From Acidobacteriota bacterium (GTDB lineage Bacteria; Acidobacteriota; Terriglobia; Terriglobales; Acidobacteriaceae), in assembly GCA_031296115.1 (NCBI GenBank), contig JARLGI010000120.1:1-64000 (forward strand): a stretch of DNA of 64,000 nucleotides, read 5' to 3'. This document shows positions 20,201 through 28,591 of this stretch, in pieces. The number at the start of each line of letters is the position of its first letter. Position 1 is the stretch's first letter. Under the pieces are notes generated by a model. That model made no database searches and had not been told where the DNA came from. It saw only the letters and a program-made list of their open reading frames with translations. Position numbers and translations under genes: made by a program.

Positions 20201-20695
20201 TTGCGCTTCACCTTCCCGCGCCAGCGCGAAGGACGGGGCTTGTGCATTTCTGACTTCTTCCTTCCAAAGAGTAGCGGGAAGATGGACGTGCTGGGCATGT
20301 CGTGCGTGACCATCGGCGCGACAGCGTCGCATGAGACGCAGAAGCTGTTCGAGGGCGGCGAATACACCAAATACCTCTACCTCCACGGGCTCAGCGTAGA
20401 ATCAGCCGAAGCTCTGGCCGAGCTGTCGCACAAGCGCATGCGCGAAGAACTGGGCATTGCCGGCGAGGACGCGCCGCACATCCGCGACTTCTTTCATCAG
20501 AAGTATCGGGGCTCGCGCTATTCGTTCGGGTATCCCGCGTGTCCCAACCTCGAGGACCAGACCAAGCTGTTCGCGCTGCTGCATCCCGACGAGAACATTG
20601 GGGTGCATCTGACGACCGGATTTCTGCTCGACCCGGAGCAGAGCACGTCGGCGATCGTCGTACACAATCCCGCAGCAAAATACTTCGTGGCATAG
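17210..20695 (+). CDS. metH: Cobalamin-dependent methionine synthase
   Basis: Hcy domain (DGAMGTN...GGCCGTTPEH), pterin-binding domain, B12 motif GDVHDIGKN, SAM-activation domain (FWGIKVLKP...VVCGYFGAQGEGNDVIVYN). Confidence 0.97.
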   Translation: MSDFLKAVQERVVVYDGAMGTNVQFRNPTVDDFWGKEGCNELLVLSRPDIIKDIHADFYKVGCDVVETDTFGATRVVLAEYDLQDKVHEINLAAAKIAREVASSFNGLKRFVAGSMGPTTKLPSLGHISFDDMADSYAEQAVALIEGGVDALLLETCQDILQAKAGLVGIFDALKKTGKNVPVQVQVTLEATGTMLLGTEIGAALTTLEMFDVAAIGLNCATGPKEMNDAVRYLGANSAKHVSVLPNAGLPHNVGGRAVYLLQPQELADYHKQFITEYGVRIVGGCCGTTPEHLKAVAETCANLEPAHRDVKVTAAAASAYSMVPLDLDPKPLIVAEEMNTTTRVEHFKNMVRSQNYDGILTLAKKLVNEGSHMLDLCCAIVGEDEKDYISNILEKIATRVPAPITVDSTEADVVEEALKRIPGKAIINSINLEDGEKRTSKVLPMAKRYGAAVIALTIDEQGMALTWQKKLAIAKRIFDLAVNKYGIRPMDLIFDPLTLPISTGQDDYRTAGIETLKAVQAIKKEVPEVKTILGVSNISFGLNAYSRRILNSVFMHEAVDHGLDMAIVNYSKIYPLYKIPEAEVDLARKLIYYDQSNGDPLQAYMAHFAGTKGKEETTTAHVDTLSIEDKLKWAIINGEKQVGEGAHKKSLDELLEEALNNYTPLDLINNILLDGMRTVGDLFGSRKMQLPSVLDSAGVMKAAVAYLEPKMEKKEGSQKATIVLATVKGDVHDIGKNLVDIILTNNGYRVVNLGIKQPSDSIIKAALAEKADAIGLSGLLVKSTLEMKYVVQDLHHQKLEFPVICGGAALTRKYVEDDLRREYTGGVFYADDAFAGLHLMERLASPNGEREKCIAEGRVVKEFARAAAAGGNGDGATAPNIEVAPAPNIPQPPFWGIKVLKPQDFDLCEVFQYINHTALFKNQWQLKTASQEDYGRLVETKYKPILAKLQDEVIAAGWFEPKVVCGYFGAQGEGNDVIVYNLPEGWKQGDAVPPETLRFTFPRQREGRGLCISDFFLPKSSGKMDVLGMSCVTIGATASHETQKLFEGGEYTKYLYLHGLSVESAEALAELSHKRMREELGIAGEDAPHIRDFFHQKYRGSRYSFGYPACPNLEDQTKLFALLHPDENIGVHLTTGFLLDPEQSTSAIVVHNPAAKYFVA

Positions 20696-20730
20696 GGTCT
20701 TGGCCGGAACCCTTGCCCCAAAACAGTTAC

Positions 20731-20748
20731 TTGCACGTTTTTGTGCAA
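20731..20748. promoter_or_regulatory. Operator-like palindrome 1: TTGCAC-GTTTTT-GTGCAA
   Basis: Perfect 6-bp arms, 6-bp spacer; upstream of SatD-like gene. Confidence 0.8.
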
Positions 20749-20759
20749 TATTGTCTAAT

Positions 20760-20777
20760 TTGCACGTAGGCGTGCAA
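20760..20777. promoter_or_regulatory. Operator-like palindrome 2: TTGCAC-GTAGGC-GTGCAA
   Basis: Same arms, centre 29 bp from palindrome 1; ends 11 bp before SatD start. Confidence 0.8.
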
Positions 20778-20788
20778 GTGAGGTATTT

Positions 20789-21436
20789 GTGACCGCGAAC
20801 CGTTTGTATGCCGTAATTACAGCCGATGTCATCGACTCCCGGCACATCGAGTCGTTTCGGCACAAGCGAGACGCGAAGCTGCGTCCGCTTTCCCGATTGC
20901 ATCTCCGCGACAAGCTGATTGTCTCCGAGTTTGCGGTAACGGCGTGGGACGAATTTCAGACGGTTCTGTCAAAACCCTCGGCGGTCCCTCGTGTCGTTCT
21001 CGACCTCAGGCGTAATTTCTATCCCATGCAGTTGTGGATCGCTCTGGGCCTGGGCAAGGTGAGCGAACCGCGCAAGAAACCGGTCAATCAGTTTGCCGGG
21101 GGCGAGGCTTTTGAGCGGGCGCGGCTTGGGGCCGAGCGGTTGAAAGATGATAAGGCCGGCAAGGACCGTCCTCTGACCTGGTTTATTTCGGGCGATGAGG
21201 TGTTCGATCTGATCGCCAATACGATCTATCGCCTTCACGACACGCTGCTGCAGGACGTTTCCCCCAAGCAGTGGGAGACGATCCTCGCCCAGACAAAGAT
21301 GGGCAGCCAGGAGTTAGCGGCAAAGAAGCTGGCCGTGAATGTTTCGACCGTCTCCAGAAATCTACGACGAGCGCACTTCTGGCAGATGGAAGAGACCTGT
21401 AAAGCCGTGGAAAAGATTATTCAAGCTTACTTTTAA
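20789..21436 (+). CDS. SatD family protein (predicted C-terminal helix-turn-helix)
   Basis: MTANRLYAVITADVIDSRHIESF...RPLTWFISGDEVFDLIANTIYRLHDTLLQDVSPKQWETILAQ..GSQELAAKKLAVNVSTVSRNLRRAHFWQMEET; paired with DUF3307 gene. Confidence 0.75.
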   Translation: MTANRLYAVITADVIDSRHIESFRHKRDAKLRPLSRLHLRDKLIVSEFAVTAWDEFQTVLSKPSAVPRVVLDLRRNFYPMQLWIALGLGKVSEPRKKPVNQFAGGEAFERARLGAERLKDDKAGKDRPLTWFISGDEVFDLIANTIYRLHDTLLQDVSPKQWETILAQTKMGSQELAAKKLAVNVSTVSRNLRRAHFWQMEETCKAVEKIIQAYF

Positions 21437-21456
21437 TTTGCACGCTAGCGTGCAAA
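21437..21456. promoter_or_regulatory. Operator-like palindrome 3: perfect 20-bp TTTGCACGCT/AGCGTGCAAA
   Basis: Core TTGCAC-GCTAGC-GTGCAA at 21438-21455, directly after SatD stop. Confidence 0.8.
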
Positions 21457-21466
21457 AAGTGACTTT

Positions 21467-21484
21467 TTGCACTCCGCTATGCAA
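21467..21484. promoter_or_regulatory. Operator-like palindrome 4: TTGCAC-TCCGCT-ATGCAA (one mismatch), overlapping start codon of DUF3307 gene
   Basis: Centre 29 bp from palindrome 3; right arm contains ATG at 21479. Confidence 0.7.
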
Positions 21485-22261
21485 ACCGTATTTCGCATCT
21501 TTCTGGCGTTTTTGCTGGCCCATTTGCTGGCCGACTTCCCGCTTCAGTCGGAAGCCATGGTCGTGGGGAAAAAGCAGGGCTGCGCGCTCTTTTATGTCCA
21601 GCATGCGGCGATTCATCTGGTGGTGCTGCTGGGGCTGCTGCGGGCCTTCACCAATCTCTCGCTTGGGTCGTGGAACACCCTGCTGCTGGTCTCCTATGTT
21701 GTCATCCATGTTGCCTGCGATGTGATGAAGACCTGGCTGGTCAAGCGCCGCGGTTTTCGCGATTCGGCCGGGCTTTTCCTGCTGGATCAGGCATTTCACC
21801 TGGCGACCATCGTGGCAATGACGTGGGTCTTTACCAGAGTTCGCTGGACCGATATCAAGGCAGCAGCGAGTTGGACAGAAACAAAGCAATTACAGGTATT
21901 GCTGGTGGCCGTGCTCTATGTGGTGGTGATCTTCGGTGGCGGCTACCTAGTCCGGTATCTGACCCGTTCTTTGACGGTTCAACTTCCGAGGACGGAAGGC
22001 GGTAGCCCTGAAGAGCTTCGCAATGCCGGACTCTACATTGGATGGCTGGAGCGCTTCCTGATCCTGACTGCGGTGATGGTGCAGTCTCCGGCGCTCATTG
22101 GCCTTATTCTGACCGGGAAATCCATTGCCCGGCTTCCAGAACTGAAAGGCCCGCGGTTTGCGGAGTATTTTCTGATCGGCACGTTCCTGAGCATCAGCCT
22201 GGCGCTGGTGGGAGGCATCGTCCTGTCGCGGCTCCTCTTCGGGACAAGCTCTCTCAAATAA
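21479..22261 (+). CDS. DUF3307 family membrane protein
   Basis: MQTVFRIFLAFLLAHLLADFPLQSEAMVVGKKQGCALFYVQHAAIHLVVLLGLL: DUF3307 N-terminal pattern, multiple TM helices. Confidence 0.8.
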   Translation: MQTVFRIFLAFLLAHLLADFPLQSEAMVVGKKQGCALFYVQHAAIHLVVLLGLLRAFTNLSLGSWNTLLLVSYVVIHVACDVMKTWLVKRRGFRDSAGLFLLDQAFHLATIVAMTWVFTRVRWTDIKAAASWTETKQLQVLLVAVLYVVVIFGGGYLVRYLTRSLTVQLPRTEGGSPEELRNAGLYIGWLERFLILTAVMVQSPALIGLILTGKSIARLPELKGPRFAEYFLIGTFLSISLALVGGIVLSRLLFGTSSLK

Positions 22262-22280
22262 GGTTGCGGTCCGCCGCAAC

Positions 22281-23173
22281 TCACTGTCCGTTGATGGCCA
22301 CATGCTCCAGGACCGCGTTCTGCACACGTCTGGCCTTGTTCTGCGAATGGGGTGACGGGTCCCTGTGACGGTCCTTGTGCGCGACGAAGGTCCCCACGCC
22401 GTAACCGATCACTGAGCCCGAAAACACATCCGAGGGGAAATGGACGCCGCCGGTCACGCGGGTGGTACTGACGACAGTGGCGACGCCGTACATCAACAGG
22501 CGCATCGGCCAGTTCGGGTACTCGTGCGCCATGACGGAAGCCAGCGTCCAGGCGAAGGTGGCGTGTCCCGAGGGGAAGGAACCCTTGGTCCAGTTGCCGG
22601 AAAAGAATTTGCCTTCGCCGGTGCCCATGTAGGGCCGTTGCCTCGCCAGGATGACTTTCAATGAGGCGTAGAGGATGACGCTGTCAACCGCGGCTTCCGC
22701 GCTGCGGATTCCGGTAGTAGTCGCGTGCTCGTCGTGGAGGATGAGGCCGGCGACAAATATACCGCCGGCAGCCGCGCCCAGGCCGTACACTCCGGCATTG
22801 GAAATATTGATGCTGGTGTTGTGCCAGCTCGGCGAAACCTGGTGCGCCACGCTCTCATCGTTGGCGATGAGGACGCCGGTGGCGCCGACCACCAGCGCGT
22901 CCCACACCAAGGGTTTCTTCTGGAGGGGTACTTCAGGATGTGCCACTCGTCAGAGCCGATCGTCTTGACGGCGGTCCCGAGGTCCTCCCCGAAGGCGTGC
23001 GATTTGGTTGCCGATAGGGCGTCCGGCAGGGTCGTGCCGGCGGTGGCAGGGGAGGTTGCGGCGCCGGCGTTATCCGGCGCCTCCAGCGCAGGCGCGGTTG
23101 AGCACGACGCCAGCAGCACCAGGCAGAGAAGGCCGGCGCCGCCGGACTGGCGAATGCGATGCCGAAAAACCAT
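22281..23173 (-). pseudogene. PAP2-family phosphatase lipoprotein, single-base frameshift
   Basis: N-part LLCLVLLASCSTAPALE...DEWHILKYP in one frame and LQKKPLVWDALVVGATGVLIAND...KVILARQRPYM..GSFPSGHATFAW...GGVHFPSDVFSG in another; junction about 22932. Confidence 0.75.
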
Positions 23174-23468
23174 GCTTAGTCGTCCTGAAGGTCTGCTTAG
23201 CAAGGCGGACAACGTTTCCTCTGGCATTATCGGCCCCCAAAGCACAGGTGCTGGTTTGATTCGCCCTGCCCGGCCAGAGTTCGCCCTTCTTATCGCGTCG
23301 CTCAGCAGTCCACAACCGCGATGCGCCAGGCCGATCACCGGACTTTTGTCCGGTAGCCGAAACCACCAGATAGGCCTTCCCGCCAGTTGTGCGCTGTGAA
23401 CTTAGCTCTGTGACGTATGCCGCAGACTGAATGTTCGTTCCCTCGCAGAATCAAAGCGGAGGGGAACT

Positions 23469-24371
23469 GTGTTCGAAATCGTGGAAGCGCGCCCGCTGGC
23501 GCGAGGCATCAAGCAGTTCGTCATCAAGGCCCCCCGCATCGCCAAGAAGCAGCGGCCGGGGCAGTTCATCATCGTACGGCTGGACGAGTCAGGCGAGCGG
23601 ATTCCGTTGACCATCGCCGACGCCGATCCCCAGGCCGGCACCATTACCATCTGCGTCCAGGCCATCGGCAAGACGACCATGCTGATGAACATGCTGGAGA
23701 AGGGCGACTTCATCCTTGACGTGGTCGGCCCATTGGGTAAGCCGTCAGAAATCGAACAATTTGGCACGACCGTTGTGGTGAGCGGGAGCGTCGGCACCGC
23801 GATGGCCTATCCCACCGCGCGCGAGTTGAAGCGGGCAGGGAACAAGGTGGTCTCCATCGTCGGAGCGCGAAGCAAGGATCTGTTGGTTCTGGAGGACGAG
23901 GTCCGGGCCGTCAGCGATAAGACTTACGTCCTGACTGACGACGGGAGCTGGGGCGAAAAAGGCCTGGTCACCGAGCGGCTCAAGCAGGTACTGGAGTCGT
24001 GCAAGGTAGACCTAGTGCTCGCCGTCGGCCCGGTGCCGATGATGCGCGCGGTCGCCAATCTCACCGCGCCGCTGGGAATCAAGACGATCGTCAGCCTGAA
24101 TTCCATCATGGTGGACGGCACCGGCATGTGCGGCGGCTGCCGCGTACTGGTCAACAACAGCAGTCAATTCGCCTGCGTGGATGGCCCCGACTTTGACGCC
24201 GCGCAGGTCAACTTCGAGGTCCTGATGCAACGCAATAATATGTACCGCGAACAGGAGCGGACCAGCATCGAGCTCCTGCAGGCCGATCCGGGGGCAGAGC
24301 TGAAAAAGCTCCGAGAAGAGAATGCGCGGCACGCCTGCGCGTTGGACGCGGTGGAGGCGAGCCATGACTAA
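23469..24371 (+). CDS. NfnA/SudB-like ferredoxin-NADP+ oxidoreductase FAD/NAD subunit with 2Fe-2S motif
   Basis: MFEIVEARPLARGIKQFVIKAPRIAKKQRPGQFIIVRLDESGERIPLTIADAD...VGPVPMMRAVANLT...MVDGTGMCGGCRV...FACVDGPDFDA. Confidence 0.88.
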   Translation: MFEIVEARPLARGIKQFVIKAPRIAKKQRPGQFIIVRLDESGERIPLTIADADPQAGTITICVQAIGKTTMLMNMLEKGDFILDVVGPLGKPSEIEQFGTTVVVSGSVGTAMAYPTARELKRAGNKVVSIVGARSKDLLVLEDEVRAVSDKTYVLTDDGSWGEKGLVTERLKQVLESCKVDLVLAVGPVPMMRAVANLTAPLGIKTIVSLNSIMVDGTGMCGGCRVLVNNSSQFACVDGPDFDAAQVNFEVLMQRNNMYREQERTSIELLQADPGAELKKLREENARHACALDAVEASHD

Positions 24372-25845
24372 GCCGCCCAGCAACAATCCGCTGCCCAACA
24401 AGGAGCGCATCAAGCTGCCCCGCCAGCGCGTGCCCGAGCAGGATCCCCAGGTACGCGCCCACAATTTCCAGGAAGTGAATCTCGGTTTTCCCGCCGAGCA
24501 GGCGCGGCAGGAATCGCTGCGCTGCATCGAGTGCAATAAGCCGGGCTGCATCGACCTGTGCCCGGTGTCGGTGAATGTGCGAGCGGTGATCGACCTCATT
24601 CTCGCCGGAGATTATCTGGGGGCGGCTTCGAAGGTGCGCGAGGACAACGCCCTGCCCGCCATCACCGGGCGCGTGTGCCCGGTGGAGGACCAATGCGAGT
24701 CGGGCTGCGTGCTGGGCAAGAAAGGCGAGCCGGTGGGCATTGCCTACCTGGAGCGCTTCGTCGCCGATTGGGAGCGCGAGACGGGGCAGTTTGGATCGCC
24801 GGTTGCCGCGCCCGCCACAGGCAAGAAAGTCGGCCTGATCGGTAGCGGACCCGCGAGTTTGGCGTGCGCCGGGGACCTCATCCAGATGGGGCACCAGGTG
24901 CATGTCTTCGAAGCGCTGCACGAACTGGGTGGCGTGCTGGTGTATGGCATCCCGGAGTTTCGCCTGCCCAAGGACATCGTGCGTCACGAAATTGACGTGC
25001 TGCGGCGCCGCGGCGTGGTGTTCGAGACCAACGTCGTGGTCGGCAAGACGGTCACCATCGACGAGCTGATGCAGGAGGAAGGCTTCAACGCGATCTTTAT
25101 CGCGACCGGCGCCGGCCTGCCGCGATTCCTGAATGTTCCAGGCGAGCACTTCAACGGTGTCTATTCCGCCAACGAATTTCTTACCCGCGTGAACCTGATG
25201 CGCGCCTACCGTTTCCCCGAGTACGACGAGCCGCTCTATCCCTGTCAGGACCGCGACGTGATCGTGGTGGGTGGTGGTAACACTGCGATGGATGCGGTGC
25301 GCAGTGCGTTGCGGTTAGGAGCGAAGAGCGCCAGCATCTACTATCGCCGCACCGAGAAAGAAATGCCGGCGCGTGTGGAAGAAGTGCATCACGCCAAGGA
25401 CGAGGGCGTCCACTTCGAGATGCTGGTAAACCCCGTGGAGTTCCTCGGCGACGAGAAGGGTAATCTCACTTCGGTGAAGTGCATTCGCCAGGAGCTGGGC
25501 GAGCCGGACGACTCGGGCCGGCGCAGCCCGGTGCCGATCAAGGGTTCGGAGTTCGTGGTGCCGTGCCACGTGGCGATTATTGCCGCGGGTACCAGCGCCA
25601 ATCCCCTGATCCAGTCCACGACTCCCGGTCTGGCGGTCACCAAGCGCGGCTACATCGCGGCCAAGGAAGACACCCTTGCTACGTCAAAGCCGGGTGTGTT
25701 CGCCGGCGGCGACATCGTGACCGGAGGCGCCACGGTGATCCTCGCCATGGGCGCGGGACGCAAAGCGGCGAAGGCCATCAACGAATACCTGAAGGGACTC
25801 GACGAACCTAAGCCTGAGCAGGCGCAGGCAACAGTCCAGGCTTAG
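24364..25845 (+). CDS. NfnB/glutamate synthase small subunit-like NADPH oxidoreductase (GltA type)
   Basis: RCIECNKPGCIDLCPVSVNV, GRVCPVEDQCESGCVLGKKGEPVGIAYLERFVAD, GLIGSGPASLACAGDL, VVGGGNTAMDAVRSALRLGA; overlaps upstream subunit by 8 nt. Confidence 0.9.
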   Translation: MTKPPSNNPLPNKERIKLPRQRVPEQDPQVRAHNFQEVNLGFPAEQARQESLRCIECNKPGCIDLCPVSVNVRAVIDLILAGDYLGAASKVREDNALPAITGRVCPVEDQCESGCVLGKKGEPVGIAYLERFVADWERETGQFGSPVAAPATGKKVGLIGSGPASLACAGDLIQMGHQVHVFEALHELGGVLVYGIPEFRLPKDIVRHEIDVLRRRGVVFETNVVVGKTVTIDELMQEEGFNAIFIATGAGLPRFLNVPGEHFNGVYSANEFLTRVNLMRAYRFPEYDEPLYPCQDRDVIVVGGGNTAMDAVRSALRLGAKSASIYYRRTEKEMPARVEEVHHAKDEGVHFEMLVNPVEFLGDEKGNLTSVKCIRQELGEPDDSGRRSPVPIKGSEFVVPCHVAIIAAGTSANPLIQSTTPGLAVTKRGYIAAKEDTLATSKPGVFAGGDIVTGGATVILAMGAGRKAAKAINEYLKGLDEPKPEQAQATVQA

Positions 25846-25857
25846 TACCCTCCGAGA

Positions 25858-25895
25858 GCGCGCGGCAGCCCACTCCTCGCTGCCGCGCTTTGTTG
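25858..25895 (+). terminator. Terminator hairpin after nfnB-like gene
   Basis: GCGCGGCAGC-CCACTCCTC-GCTGCCGCGC-TTTGTT. Confidence 0.75.
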
Positions 25896-26085
25896 CCGAA
25901 CTATCCGCAATCATAAATCCTGCTCCCCGATTGGGAACATTTCACCTGTGATGTTCGTACTTGAAACTGAGGGCGGGGAGGGTTAATAAATAACTAGACA
26001 GACTGTCGCGGTGTGTTCCTCTCTTCGTCAAACATCTAACTTGGTTTTGCGCAGGGTTCAGCAGACAATTCCCAGGAGGCAAGTT

Positions 26086-26316
26086 ATGCCGGACATAGCC
26101 ATACTGCCCCGTTCCGAGCAGCTGGGATCGCTTGAGTTGACCGAGGAGATCATCCGGCGGCGCGCTTATGAGCTTTTTGAAAAACGCGGCTACCAGCACG
26201 GTCATGATTTGGACGATTGGCTCCGGGCGGAGGCCGAGGTAATGGGCAAGAAATCCACCGCAATAGTTGAGGAAATCGCAGAGCCGCAGGACGCCAACAC
26301 CGCAGTGGCCGCCTGA
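26086..26316 (+). CDS. DUF2934 domain small protein
   Basis: EEIIRRRAYELFEKRGYQHGHDLDDWLRAEAEV; RBS-like AGGAGG upstream of ATG 26086. Confidence 0.85.
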   Translation: MPDIAILPRSEQLGSLELTEEIIRRRAYELFEKRGYQHGHDLDDWLRAEAEVMGKKSTAIVEEIAEPQDANTAVAA

Positions 26317-26389
26317 TCGAACGCAACCACCGTCCGATCAGCCTATCCTGCAGGTTACGCATTAATTCCATGCAGCGAGGTTAAAGACG

Positions 26390-27052
26390 GTGAGAGTGTT
26401 GTCCGTCAACATCGGCAGGCCGCAGGAGCGCGAGTGGAAGGGCCTGCGCGTTCTGACCAGCATCTTCAAATATCCCGTGGAAGGCGAGGTGCGGGTCGGC
26501 TCGCTCGACCTGGAGGGCGATGAGCAGGCCGACCTCTCCGTTCACGGCGGCGCGGACAAGGCCCTGTATCTCTATCCCTCCGAGCACTACGCCTACTGGA
26601 AGGAGCAACTTCCCGAGGAAGTGCTCACCATGGGCAACTTCGGTGAGAACTTGACGACCGAAGGTGTGCTTGAGAGCGACGTATGCGTTGGCGATGAACT
26701 TAAGATCGGTACCGCGATGGTCGCGATTACCCAGCCTCGCCTACCGTGCTACAAGCTACAAGTCCGCTTCAACCGCGAGGAGATGACCAAACGCTTCTAT
26801 GAGAGCCGACGCTTCGGGTTTTACTTTCGCGTGCTGCGGGAAGGCACGGTGGCGGCGGGCTCGGCGATTCGCGTGGTCGACCGGGATCCTGCCCAGGTGA
26901 CGGTCAGTGAGTTGATTCGGCTGTACACCAAAGACAGCCGCGATCCGGATTTGCGGCGGCGCGCCGTGCGCGCGCGCTATTTGCCGGCGGGTTGGCGCCA
27001 AGAACTGCAGGGGCGAGCGCAGGCGGCAGCGTCAAACCCACGGCGCGGCTGA
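26390..27052 (+). CDS. MOSC domain protein (YiiM-like)
   Basis: MRVLSVNIGRPQEREWKG...DLSVHGGADKALYLYPSEHYAYW...MGNFGENLTTEG...VGDELKIGTAMVAITQPRLPCYKL. Confidence 0.9.
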   Translation: MRVLSVNIGRPQEREWKGLRVLTSIFKYPVEGEVRVGSLDLEGDEQADLSVHGGADKALYLYPSEHYAYWKEQLPEEVLTMGNFGENLTTEGVLESDVCVGDELKIGTAMVAITQPRLPCYKLQVRFNREEMTKRFYESRRFGFYFRVLREGTVAAGSAIRVVDRDPAQVTVSELIRLYTKDSRDPDLRRRAVRARYLPAGWRQELQGRAQAAASNPRRG

Positions 27053-27080
27053 GCCGCCCACCCATTCGAGATTGCGGTTA
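27037..27080. repeat. 44-bp direct repeat, copy A
   Basis: 41/44 identical to 30644-30687, same orientation. Confidence 0.85.
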
Positions 27081-27092
27081 CTTATGCGCTGG

Positions 27093-27350
27093 CTACCCCA
27101 ACTCGATCGTTACACGCCGCACGAGCATCGCAGCCGCCCGTTGCAGGCTGCCGAGCTTAATGTCGTTTTTCATATCAGGGATACGGTCAACCTGGGTGCG
27201 GCTCGTCTTCAGCAGCGGTGCCAGCTTGTTCTTGGAGATTTTCTTTTTCTTCATGGCTTCGGCGAGCTGCCACGCGACGACCTCTTTGACCGCCTGCATT
27301 CGTGCCTGTTCGAAGATGCCCTCCTGCTTGAGGAAGTCATCCGACCCAGG
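27093..27350 (-). CDS. Small XRE/HigA-like helix-turn-helix protein (start uncertain, possibly truncated)
   Basis: ...DDFLKQEGIFEQARMQAVKEVVAWQLAEAMKKKKISKNKLAPLLKTSRTQVDRIPDMKNDIKLGSLQRAAAMLVRRVTIELG; no clear ATG before QEGIF. Confidence 0.6.
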   Translation of the reverse strand, partial: PGSDDFLKQEGIFEQARMQAVKEVVAWQLAEAMKKKKISKNKLAPLLKTSRTQVDRIPDMKNDIKLGSLQRAAAMLVRRVTIELG

Positions 27351-27373
27351 AATACAGCAATTGTGGAAATGCT

Positions 27374-28591
27374 CTAGGCTGTCGTCGTGCGGAGCGCACG
27401 AAGGGCGACCCCGCCCAGGACCGCAACTGCGGCGATGATGGCAACCCAGAGCACCACCGGATGGCGTTCCGACCAGGGGCGGTCATCGGGACGCCCGATG
27501 TAAGCGGTGTTGGATGTCTCCAGTCCCAGTTGCGCCGCGGTGGCAGCTTTCTCGCGCTGAAATAGCTCGGCATAGTCGTAGACCGGCGGCCCCAGTTTTT
27601 CGTCGCCGTAGTACAGCGTCAACTGGTCTCGTGCCGGCGCGTCAAAGTAAAGCCGGCGCTCCAGTTGCTGCAGGCTTGCACCCGTCAGTTTGAGCGGCGG
27701 ATCGTCGCCATTGTGGATAACGACCTTGATGGTCGTCAATCCTGTTTTCCGTCCGTGATCGGAAAAGTCCACACTCTGGTCTTCTGAATCGATCTTCTGG
27801 CCCCCGCGCACCATGTGAATGCGATTGATCTCGCCTGAACCCAACCAGGCCCCCTTGTCGTTTTGGATCTCAAGTTCGCGCCGGAAATTGGGCTGCGCCG
27901 GCTCAACCACAAACATCACCCGCTCCACTGGGACATTCTCTGCGGCAGAAAAGGTAAAGACGGTATCTTTACCCTTCTGCTCCTGTTTTGACGTGCTGCT
28001 TACCTGGCGCCACAGCGCGGGTTGCTCCTCTCTCATTTCGGAAGTTGCGCCCTGGACGTCCTCTGGCTTGACGGCACCGTCGATGGTGACACGCAGATAT
28101 TTGTAGGTGGCCCGCGGCAGTCGCAGCATGTAGTTCCGGCCCAGGTTCTCCTTGGAGAGGTCATAGAGAATGCTGTCGCCCAGCGACGCCCAATGCCACC
28201 CGTGTGGATCGTCCTGGCCCTCCACGCGGGCATGGGCGACGAAGTTCTTGGTCGCGAGCTTGAGGTCCACGTGGTCGTACTCAGCCAGATGGGACATGTC
28301 AATCAGAAACTGCGTCTTGCCTGCGACCGTGGACTGTTGCAGGACGGGCACGTCGGTGCGCTCGCGCTCCCGGCTACCCCGCTCCACCACCAGGGAGTAC
28401 GGAACCTCCATCTCCCCCGCGTAGATACGCAAGTCACCCAAGTCAGACCGGGCGTGCTTCCAGACCGATTCATCCACAACCAGATAGTGTTGGCCGGCGC
28501 CAGTGAGTTGCACCGGCCGTTGGTATTGGAAATAGGAGAGAGAAGGCCCTCCTGACAAAACAAAGGCGACCAACCAGAGAATATTCCTCAC
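27374..28591 (-). CDS. DUF3999 family protein
   Basis: Signal/TM N-terminus; FQYQRPVQLTGAGQHYLVVDESVWKHARSDLGDLRIYAGEMEVPYSL; C-terminal TM; 4-nt overlap with DUF2339 gene. Confidence 0.75.
   Translation of the reverse strand: MRNILWLVAFVLSGGPSLSYFQYQRPVQLTGAGQHYLVVDESVWKHARSDLGDLRIYAGEMEVPYSLVVERGSRERERTDVPVLQQSTVAGKTQFLIDMSHLAEYDHVDLKLATKNFVAHARVEGQDDPHGWHWASLGDSILYDLSKENLGRNYMLRLPRATYKYLRVTIDGAVKPEDVQGATSEMREEQPALWRQVSSTSKQEQKGKDTVFTFSAAENVPVERVMFVVEPAQPNFRRELEIQNDKGAWLGSGEINRIHMVRGGQKIDSEDQSVDFSDHGRKTGLTTIKVVIHNGDDPPLKLTGASLQQLERRLYFDAPARDQLTLYYGDEKLGPPVYDYAELFQREKAATAAQLGLETSNTAYIGRPDDRPWSERHPVVLWVAIIAAVAVLGGVALRALRTTTA

Noticed and set aside
19187-20386. 399-aa minus-strand ORF opposite metH
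   Set aside because: Fully antisense to a conserved gene; no recognisable domain.
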